NCBI RefSeq assembly: GCF_018885265.1
Contig: NZ_CP076538.1
Span: 1,586,001 to 1,650,000 of the forward strand
DNA from: Amycolatopsis aidingensis
GTDB lineage: Bacteria > Actinomycetota > Actinomycetes > Mycobacteriales > Pseudonocardiaceae
DNA length: 64,000 bases
Direction: 5' to 3'
Both the position numbers and the translations under genes were made by a program. The notes beneath the pieces were generated by a model. The model had not been told where the DNA came from. It searched no databases and saw only the letters and a program-made list of their open reading frames with translations. Positions 57,631 to 64,000 of this stretch are shown piece after piece. Position 1 is the first letter of the stretch, and every line of letters starts with the position of its first letter.

Positions 57631-58614
57631 TCAGGAGTTGCGGTACTGCGGGGGCATGAAGGTCAGCCGTGGGTCGGTCTGCACGAAGCTGCCCAGCAGG
57701 TGGTCGATCTGGGTGAGCACGTCCAGCTCGAGCTCCCTGCCGCAGGCCTTGGCGTTCTCCACCACCTGGTCCGGGTGTGATGCGCCGGTGAGCACCGCCG
57801 CGACCTGGTGGTTCTGCAGGGCCCACGCGATCGCCAGCTGGGCCATGCTCAGCCCGGCGTGCTCGGCCACCCCGCGCAGGGGCTCGATCCGGGCCAGCAG
57901 GTCGGAGTGCAGCAGCGGGGCGATCGAGCCGCGGGCGAAGCCGGCACCGGCCGCCCGGGAGCCCGCGGGCAGGTGACCATCCGCGTACTTGCCGGTCAGT
58001 ACGCCCTGGGCCAGCGAAACCGAGGCGAGCTGCCCGACCCCGGCCCGCTGGCAGGTCGGCATCACCTGCGCCTCGGGCACCCGCCACAGCATCGAGTAAT
58101 GCGGCTGGTTGGCCACCAGTGGCACCCGGTACTCCGCGGCCAGCGTGGCGCCGCGCTGGATCTGGTCGGCGGTCCACTCGGCGGTACCGACGTAGTGGAT
58201 CTTGCCCTGGCGGACCAGGTCGGAAAGGGCGAGGAAGGTTTCCTCCAGCGGGGTCCGGTAGTCGAAGCTCAGCAGATGGTACAGGTCCACGTAGTCGGTG
58301 CGCAGCCTGCGCAGCGAACCATGCACGGACGCGAAGAGATGCTTGCGGCCCAGCCCGCGCCGGTTCGGGCCCGCCCCCTCCGGCCAGAACGCGCCGGTGC
58401 TGAGCACCACGTCCTCCCTCGGCGTCCCGGCGAGCCCTTCGGCCATGGCCTCCTCGGCCGCGCCACCCGCCCAGGCCGCGGCGGTGTGGAACAGGGTGAC
58501 CCCGGCGTCCAGCGCGGCCCGTACGCAGGGCACCGACTGCTGGTGGGTCAGCCAGTTTCCGTACCCGATTTCACTCACCGTGAGTCCACTGTTACCGAGC
58601 AGCCGGTACTCCAT
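57631..58614 (-). CDS. aldo/keto reductase
   Basis: A 327-aa NADPH-dependent (alpha/beta)8 oxidoreductase of the potassium-channel beta-subunit/YghZ-like branch: YRLLGNSGLTVSEIGYGNW, DAGVTLFHTAAAW (the catalytic Asp-Tyr pair appears altered: HTAAAWAGG in place of DTAxxYG), RTDYVDLYHLL, VGTAEWTADQI, GVLTGKY, and NHQVAAVLTGASHPDQVVENAKA. The catalytic Lys (KHLFASVHGSLRRL region) is uncertain. The missing Tyr suggests a changed activity. ATG at 58614, 2 bp after the SDR stop; the two form an operon divergent from the polyketide synthase. Confidence 0.88.
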   Translation of the reverse strand: MEYRLLGNSGLTVSEIGYGNWLTHQQSVPCVRAALDAGVTLFHTAAAWAGGAAEEAMAEGLAGTPREDVVLSTGAFWPEGAGPNRRGLGRKHLFASVHGSLRRLRTDYVDLYHLLSFDYRTPLEETFLALSDLVRQGKIHYVGTAEWTADQIQRGATLAAEYRVPLVANQPHYSMLWRVPEAQVMPTCQRAGVGQLASVSLAQGVLTGKYADGHLPAGSRAAGAGFARGSIAPLLHSDLLARIEPLRGVAEHAGLSMAQLAIAWALQNHQVAAVLTGASHPDQVVENAKACGRELELDVLTQIDHLLGSFVQTDPRLTFMPPQYRNS

Positions 58615-58616
58615 GG

Positions 58617-59423
58617 TCAGCCCCTTCCGGTCGCCGCCGCGGTTTCCGCAATGGTCCGTTCGATCCAGGCGTCCGGGGCGGCCGCCTTGCGCGCGTATGC
58701 CGCACCCGCGGACTCGTGCGGCAGGATCAGGAACTCCTCCGCGCCGATGCCTGCCACCACCGAATCGGCCACCTCCGCGGGTTCCAGCAGCGGGGCGGCG
58801 GCCGCGATCGCCACGGCGGCGGGGTGACCCGCCTCGACCCCCGGCATCAGCAGTGCGGTGCGCACCCCGAGCGGGCACAGCGCACTCACCCGGATACCCC
58901 GTGGCCGGTAGGTGACGGCCAGCCATTCGGCGAGGCCGACGGCCGCGTGCTTGGTGACCGAGTACGGCGCGTCCCCCGGCGCGCTCAGCAACCCGGCCCC
59001 GGAGGCAGTGATCAGCAGGTAGCCCGACCGGCTACCCAGCATCGCGGGTAGCGCCGCCTGGGCGGCGTACACGTGCTGCATCACATTCAGCGTCCAGGAC
59101 CGTTCCCACTGCTCATCCGCGGCGTGGATCCCGGAGCCGAAGGCCATTCCCGCGTTCGAGCAGAACAGGTCCAGCCCGCCGAACTCCTGCCGGGCCGTGG
59201 TCACCAGACCGCGCAGCTCGGCCTTGACCGAGGCGTCCGCCTGCCGCGCGACGGCGGCGCCGCCTGCCTGGTTGATCGAGGCGGCGACCTCGGCCGCCGC
59301 CTCGGCGTCCAGGTCGGAAACGACCACGCCGCGGGCGCCGCCCGACGCGAACCGCCGCGCCATGGCCGCACCGATTCCGTGTCCGGCGCCGGTTATGACG
59401 GCAACCCGATCCGTCAGTTCCAC
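58617..59423 (-). CDS. short-chain dehydrogenase/reductase
   Basis: A 268-aa classical SDR: cofactor motif TGAGHGIGAAMARR at ~10-23, VSDLDAEAA (Asp after strand 2 suggests NAD(H)), SNAGMAFG (NNAG-like), Ser in LLITASGAG, and catalytic YSVTKHA. It oxidises or reduces a hydroxyl/keto group. GTG at 59423 with GGAG 6 nt upstream. First gene of the SDR-aldo/keto reductase pair, divergent from the PKS gene with a 264-bp gap holding a 16-bp near-palindrome. May tailor the product of that synthase (inference). Confidence 0.92.
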   Translation of the reverse strand: MELTDRVAVITGAGHGIGAAMARRFASGGARGVVVSDLDAEAAAEVAASINQAGGAAVARQADASVKAELRGLVTTARQEFGGLDLFCSNAGMAFGSGIHAADEQWERSWTLNVMQHVYAAQAALPAMLGSRSGYLLITASGAGLLSAPGDAPYSVTKHAAVGLAEWLAVTYRPRGIRVSALCPLGVRTALLMPGVEAGHPAAVAIAAAAPLLEPAEVADSVVAGIGAEEFLILPHESAGAAYARKAAAPDAWIERTIAETAAATGRG

Positions 59424-59474
59424 GCGGTCTCCATTCTCGTACCGATTTCTTTGTGAAGGCGATGAGCCTGCCTG

Positions 59475-59490
59475 TGTCGCGTACGTGACA
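59475..59490. promoter_or_regulatory. near-palindrome between the SDR and PKS genes
   Basis: TGTCGCGTACGTGACA, 7 of 8 pairs matching around CGTACG, in the divergent promoter region. A likely shared operator; no regulator gene adjoins it. Confidence 0.45.
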
Positions 59491-59687
59491 AAAGCATTCT
59501 GTGGCAAGGTTATCCGGTCGTCATCGAAGTCGAAGCTAGCACGGAAGTGGCCGTTCCGGCGTGGCTGAAAAACTGCTCAAGCCGGACTCAAATCGGATTT
59601 TTCCGCTAGCTGGACGGTGTCTTGTTGATGCAGGGTCAGCATCTCGCCTAATTGCGTGGAAATTGTTGGGACGCGGGAGGAGGCACC

Positions 59688-62600
59688 ATGGCCGAGCCGG
59701 TGATCGGGGCAGCTGGCCGCACACCGCCCCGGTGGCGGGTGCTCGGGCTCGGACCGCTCGGCAGCACCGATCCGCGACTGGCCGCGGCGGTGACCCGTGG
59801 CGGCGGGCTGGGGGTGCTGGAGCTCGGTCCGGCGCTGGGCGCTGCCGAAACCGTGGCCAGGACTCGTGAGCTGGCGGGAAGGTTCGGCGTCCGGCTGCGC
59901 CGGATGCCTGCGGACCCCGGGATCCTGCGCGCGGGCGGGATACAGCTGCTGGTGCTGGCCGATGCCACCGAGGACACGCTCGCGGAGCTCGGCACGCGGT
60001 TGCCGGAACTGCCCGTACTGGCCGAGGTCGGCAGCCTGGAGCAGGCCCGCGCGGCCGCCGCGGCCGGCGCGCACGGGCTGATCGCCATGGGGAGCGAGGC
60101 CGGCGAGCTGACCTCGTTCGTGCTGCTGCAGCGCCTGCTCGCGGCCGGTCTCGACCTGCCGGTATGGGCCTGCGGCGGGATCGGCCCGCACACCGGCGCG
60201 GGCGCGGTTGCCTGCGGGGCCGCGGGCGTCGTGTTGGACAGCCAGCTCGGCCTGTTCCCGGAAAGTGACCTGCCGCGCCAACCGCGGGCGCGGTTGGCGC
60301 GGATGGACGGCTCCGAGGGCGAACTCGCGGCGTTGTTCGCGCGACGCTACCGCAGCGCCGAGACCGCCGTCCGGTCCATGCTGGACAGTCTCGCCTGGCC
60401 CGCGTCCCGCACCGACCCGCATGCCCAGGGCGAGCCGCTGCGCCGGACCCTCGGTGTGCGGCACGCCGTGGCGCAGGGGCCGATGACCAGGGTCAGCGAC
60501 CAGCCGGGATTCGCGGCCGCGGTGGCCGAGCACGGCGGGATGCCGTACGTGGCGGTGGCAACGGCGAGCGGGGAGCGGACCGCGGAGCTGTTGCGCCGCA
60601 CCGCGGAGGCAATGGGTGACCGGCCATGGGGCGCTGGCATCCTCGGCTTCGTCCCGGAGGAACTACGCGCCGAGCAGCTGGCGGCCCTGCGGCACGCCCG
60701 CCCGCGCAGCGTGCTGATCGCGGGCGGTAAGCCCGCGCAGGCCGCGGCGCTGGAAGCCGAAGGCATCGCCACCTATCTGCATGTGCCCTCGCCGATCCTG
60801 CTCGGCCAGTACCTCGAGGCCGGGGCGCGGCGGTTCGTCTTCGAGGGTGCGGAATGCGGCGGTCACATCGGGCCGCGCACCAGTTTCCCGCTCTGGGAGA
60901 CCCAGCTGTCGGTGCTGCTGGACTTCCTCGACCGGCAGCCCAGCCACCCGGAGCTCGAGGTGTTCTTCGCGGGCGGGGTGCACGACGCGACCTCCGCGGC
61001 CATGGTCGCCGCGATGGCCGCCCCGCTGGCCGAACGCGGGGTCGGGGTCGGGGTGCTGATGGGCACCGCGTACCTGTTCACCACGGAGGCGGTCCGGCAC
61101 GGCGCGATCACCGGCCTGTTCCAGCGCGAGGCGGTGCGCGCCGAACGCACCGCGACCCTGGAGACGGCGCCTGGGCATCTGACCCGCTGCCTGGACAGCC
61201 CGTACGTGGCCGAGTTCGGCCGGATCGCCACCGAGCTGCGCGACAGCGAGCTGCCGGCGCAACAGCGCTGGCAACGTCTCGAGGAGCTGAACACCGGCAG
61301 GCTGCGGATCGCCAGCAAGGGCATCCGCAGGCAGGGCGCGGAACTGCTGGAGGTGGACGAGGCGGCCCAGCTGGCCGAGGGGATGTACCTGGCCGGCCAG
61401 GTGGCGGTGCTGCGCGACGCCACCACCAGTATCGCCGAGCTGCATCGCGAGGTGACCGAGGGGGCCGCGGCGCTGCTCGCGGCCAATCGCGAGCAGCGGC
61501 CGCCCACCCGCACCGAATCCCCCGCGCCGCTCGATGTCGCGGTCATCGGGATGTCCTGTGTCTTCCCCGGCGCCCCCGACCTGCCCGCGTTCTGGTCCAA
61601 TGTGCTGCGTGGCGTGGACTCGGTTACCGAGGTGCCACCGCAGCGCTGGGACACCGAGGTGTACTACCGCGAGCACGACGGGCAACCGGGTACCACGCCG
61701 TCGAAGTGGGGCGGGTTCATCCCGCCGGTCCCGTTCGATCCGATGTCCTTCGGCATCCCGCCTGCCTCGGTGGGCAGTATCGACCCGGCGCAGCTGCTTT
61801 CCCTCGAGGTGGCCCGGCGTGCCCTGCACGACGCCGGGTACGGCGAGCGGCCGTTCGACCGGGAGCGCGCCGGGGTGATCTTCGGCGCCGAGGCGGGCGG
61901 GGACCTCGCCAACGCCGGGGTGCTGCGCGCCCTGCTACCCGGCTATGCCGATATCCCTGCCGAGCTCGCCGAGCAGCTGCCGGAACTGACCGAGGACTCC
62001 TTCCCCGGCACGCTGGCCAACGTCATCTCCGGGCGGATCGCCAACCGGCTGGACCTCGGCGGCCCGAACTACACGGTGGACGCCGCCTGCGCCTCCTCGC
62101 TCGCCGCACTCGACCTGGCCTGCCGGGAGCTCACCGCGGGCACGAGCGACCTGGTGCTGTGCGGGGCGGTCGACCTGCACAATGGGATCAACGACTACCT
62201 GATGTTCGCCTCGGCCGGGGCGCTGTCCCCGACCGGGCGCTGCCGTCCCTTCGACGGCTCCGGGGACGGGATCGCACTGGGCGAGGGCGTGGCTTGCCTG
62301 GTGCTGAAGCGGCTGGCCGAAGCCGAGCGTGACGGTGACCGGATCTACGCGGTGGTCGATGCGGTGGGTGCGGCCAGTGACGGACGCTCGCTCGGCCTCA
62401 CCGCGCCCCGTCCGGAGGGCCAGCGCAGGGCACTGGAACGGGCCTACGCCAGTGCGGGCCGCTCCCCGGCCGAGGTGGGAATGATCGAGGCGCACGGCAC
62501 CGGAACCGTGGTCGGCGACGGTACCGAGCTCGGCACGCTGACCGAGTTCTTCACCGCGGCGGGTGCACGCCAAGGAACATGCGCCCTCGGCTCGGTGAAA

Positions 62601-64000
62601 AGCCAGATCGGGCACACCAAGTGCGCCGCGGGGCTGGCCGGGCTGATCAAGACCGCGCTCTCGCTGTGGTTCGGGGTCATCCCGCCCACCCTGCACCTCA
62701 CCGAACCGGTGGCGGCCTGGCGGCAACACGGCAGCCCGTTCACCTTCGGCACGACCACCCGCCCGTGGGCCGTGCCGAGGCCGGAGCGGGTCGCCGGGGT
62801 GAGCGCGTTCGGGTTCGGCGGCACCAACTTCCACGCCGTGCTCAGTGCCGGTCCGGCCGCACCGATCGAGCGGCACGGCATGCGGGACTGGCCTGCCGAG
62901 CTGTTCCTGTTCCGCGGCGAGTCCGCGATCCGCGAGCTGCTCGGGCCTGCCGAGGACGGCGCGCACTCGCTGGCCGAGCTGGCCGCGCTGGCCTCGGGCT
63001 GGGCGGACGCCGGGTCGGAACCGGTGCACGCCGCGGTGGTCGCCCGCGACCACCGGGAGCTGGTCGCGGCCCTCCGTGCCGCCATGGACGGCGGCACGGA
63101 CCCGAACCTGTACACCGCGGAGCCGGCCACCGAGGCAGGCGCGCTGGCCTTCCTCTTTCCAGGGCAGGGCAGTCAGCACACCGGCATGCTGGCCGAGCTG
63201 TTCACCGCCTCCGCCGATCTGCGCCGGTTCCTGGACACCGCACCGGCGGCCGCGGCCGCCGCCTTCCCGCCGCATGCCTTCACCCCCGAGGTCGGCGCGC
63301 AGCAGCAGGAGGCCTTGCGGGACACCAGGGTCGCCCAACCCGCACTGGGTTTCACCTGCTCGGCGCTCGCCGAGCTGCTCACCCGGCTGGACATCCGGCC
63401 CGAGCTGCTCGCCGGGCACAGCTACGGCGAACTGGTCGCGCTCTCGGTCGCCGGAGCCTTCGACCACCCCACCCTGCACCGGCTGAGCGAGGCCAGGGCC
63501 GAGGCCATCCTGGCCGCCGCGGGCGGCGAGCCCGGCGCGATGGCCGCGGTGCGAGCGGGCAGGGAGATGGTGTGCGCGGTGCTGGAACGGCATCCGGAGC
63601 TCGTGCTGGCCAACCACAACGCCCCGGAGCAGGTGGTGCTCTCCGGGCCTGCCGATGCGATCGACCGGGCGGTCGAGCAACTGCGCGCGGAGTCGGTCGC
63701 CGCCAAACGGATCCCGGTGGCCTGCGCCTTCCACAGCCCGCTGGTGGCGGGCGCGGCCACCGAGTTCGCCGCGTCGCTGGCGACCGAGCGGATCCAGCCG
63801 CCCAGCATCCCGGTGTGGTCGAACCGGACCGCGCGGGCCTATCCGTCCGATGTGGATGGACCGGGGGTGCGTGCCGAGCTGGCGGCGCAGCTGGGCGCGC
63901 CGGTGCGGTTCGCGGAGCAGATCGAGAACATGTATGCCGAGGGGGCACGCACCTTCGTCGAGGTCGGGCCGGGCTCGGTGCTCACCGGATTGGTTTCGGC
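59688..64000 (+). CDS. type I polyketide/lipid synthase, NPD-KS-AT, truncated by the window end
   Basis: Open for 1437 codons to the window edge. ATG with GGAGG 7 nt upstream. Residues ~15-195 are a degenerate TIM barrel (GAHGLIAMGSEAGEL, PVWACGGIGPHTGAGAVACGAAGVV) resembling nitronate monooxygenase/PfaD. Residues ~250-540 are a second, better preserved PfaD/NPD-like FMN barrel (VAQGPMTRVSD, EGAECGGHIGPRTSFPLWE). A ketosynthase begins at 616 (VAVIGMSCVFPGAP) with Cys801 in DAACASSLAALD, and His in EAHGTGTVVGDGTE and GSVKSQIGHTKC. An acyltransferase follows from ~1155 (FPGQGSQHTGM) with Ser1245 in GHSYGELVAL and His1349 in CAFHSP, a malonyl-type motif. The order recalls PUFA-synthase-like secondary lipid synthases. 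Later domains are not visible. Confidence 0.93.
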   Translation, partial: MAEPVIGAAGRTPPRWRVLGLGPLGSTDPRLAAAVTRGGGLGVLELGPALGAAETVARTRELAGRFGVRLRRMPADPGILRAGGIQLLVLADATEDTLAELGTRLPELPVLAEVGSLEQARAAAAAGAHGLIAMGSEAGELTSFVLLQRLLAAGLDLPVWACGGIGPHTGAGAVACGAAGVVLDSQLGLFPESDLPRQPRARLARMDGSEGELAALFARRYRSAETAVRSMLDSLAWPASRTDPHAQGEPLRRTLGVRHAVAQGPMTRVSDQPGFAAAVAEHGGMPYVAVATASGERTAELLRRTAEAMGDRPWGAGILGFVPEELRAEQLAALRHARPRSVLIAGGKPAQAAALEAEGIATYLHVPSPILLGQYLEAGARRFVFEGAECGGHIGPRTSFPLWETQLSVLLDFLDRQPSHPELEVFFAGGVHDATSAAMVAAMAAPLAERGVGVGVLMGTAYLFTTEAVRHGAITGLFQREAVRAERTATLETAPGHLTRCLDSPYVAEFGRIATELRDSELPAQQRWQRLEELNTGRLRIASKGIRRQGAELLEVDEAAQLAEGMYLAGQVAVLRDATTSIAELHREVTEGAAALLAANREQRPPTRTESPAPLDVAVIGMSCVFPGAPDLPAFWSNVLRGVDSVTEVPPQRWDTEVYYREHDGQPGTTPSKWGGFIPPVPFDPMSFGIPPASVGSIDPAQLLSLEVARRALHDAGYGERPFDRERAGVIFGAEAGGDLANAGVLRALLPGYADIPAELAEQLPELTEDSFPGTLANVISGRIANRLDLGGPNYTVDAACASSLAALDLACRELTAGTSDLVLCGAVDLHNGINDYLMFASAGALSPTGRCRPFDGSGDGIALGEGVACLVLKRLAEAERDGDRIYAVVDAVGAASDGRSLGLTAPRPEGQRRALERAYASAGRSPAEVGMIEAHGTGTVVGDGTELGTLTEFFTAAGARQGTCALGSVKSQIGHTKCAAGLAGLIKTALSLWFGVIPPTLHLTEPVAAWRQHGSPFTFGTTTRPWAVPRPERVAGVSAFGFGGTNFHAVLSAGPAAPIERHGMRDWPAELFLFRGESAIRELLGPAEDGAHSLAELAALASGWADAGSEPVHAAVVARDHRELVAALRAAMDGGTDPNLYTAEPATEAGALAFLFPGQGSQHTGMLAELFTASADLRRFLDTAPAAAAAAFPPHAFTPEVGAQQQEALRDTRVAQPALGFTCSALAELLTRLDIRPELLAGHSYGELVALSVAGAFDHPTLHRLSEARAEAILAAAGGEPGAMAAVRAGREMVCAVLERHPELVLANHNAPEQVVLSGPADAIDRAVEQLRAESVAAKRIPVACAFHSPLVAGAATEFAASLATERIQPPSIPVWSNRTARAYPSDVDGPGVRAELAAQLGAPVRFAEQIENMYAEGARTFVEVGPGSVLTGLVS

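Noticed and set aside
60854..62332. 492-codon open frame on the plus strand inside the synthase
   Set aside because: It is an alternative frame of the NPD-KS gene; the 59688 frame carries all active-site motifs and stays open to the window end.
1..64000. tRNA, rRNA, CRISPR arrays, insertion sequences, attachment sites, prophage
   Set aside because: None found by reading; repeats seen are short operators, hairpins and the two-copy non-coding element.

Overview
The window is high-GC DNA from an actinomycete, probably a Pseudonocardiaceae-type organism (Amycolatopsis/Prauserella-like). The evidence is the strong G/C third-position bias, many GTG starts and ATGA/GTGA overlaps, fused CydDC, a topoisomerase IV pair, a PucR-type regulator, and a type I polyketide synthase. 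The genus is an inference. I see no tRNA, rRNA, CRISPR array, insertion sequence or prophage.

Layout. 1-5.7 kb: a SigL-like ECF sigma factor with the first codons of its anti-sigma factor, an ECF42-type sigma factor, an NmrA-like reductase with its TetR repressor, a TetR-SMR-SMR efflux operon, a small secreted RTX-repeat protein and an NTF2-like protein. 5.7-11.6 kb: a Crp-like regulator beside a divergent class III cyclase homologue, an Old Yellow Enzyme, a metallo-beta-lactamase/TetR pair and a thioredoxin-reductase-like flavoprotein. 11.6-34.8 kb: a low-oxygen/anaerobic respiration island. It holds cytochrome bd (cydAB-cydDC), CBS-BON and universal stress proteins, an Rv1738-like (DUF1876) protein, a sulfur-relay operon (SQR-like, TusE/DsrC-like, DsrE-like), a PLDN-domain membrane protein, narK, narGHJI fused by overlapping starts to a membrane-anchored copper nitrite reductase and a CopD-like protein, and an Rv2629-like baeRF protein. 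34.8-43 kb: methyltransferase, WYL regulator, FAD oxidase, a lipoprotein/DUF1996/MsrQ-like/ferredoxin operon, a repeat lipoprotein and a P450. 43-49.4 kb: copZ-copA-csoR, a two-component system and a secreted peptidase-like hydrolase. 49.7-54.3 kb: parE-parC. 54.5-64 kb: a DHA2 exporter, a PucR regulator, an aldo/keto reductase-SDR pair, and a polyketide/lipid synthase that runs off the window.

Main observation. The anaerobic island carries a set of about ten 14-bp semi-palindromes of the DosR/DevR type (core GGGAC-N4-GTCCC or GGGAC-TTTC-GGCCC). They lie upstream of cydAB, the CBS/USP operon, the sulfur-relay operon, the PLDN gene, narK/narG and the baeRF gene. In several cases the box centre lies 42-43 bp before a -10-like hexamer plus 7 nt, which is the known DosR geometry. 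Two further boxes head a pair of similar ~160-bp non-coding elements (11596-11754 and 19422-19582). Each ends in the same 13-bp GC-rich hairpin, and one lies in a convergent gap with no gene to serve. I propose these as twin hypoxia-induced small RNAs, analogous to but not demonstrably homologous with the DosR-controlled sRNA of Mycobacterium tuberculosis. No DosR/DosS homologue is in the window.

How the genes work together: under low oxygen the cell would switch to cytochrome bd and nitrate respiration (NarK import, NarGHI reduction, CuNIR nitrite reduction to NO), handle sulfide/persulfide through the SQR-TusE-DsrE relay, and enter a protected state through USP, DUF1876 and baeRF proteins.
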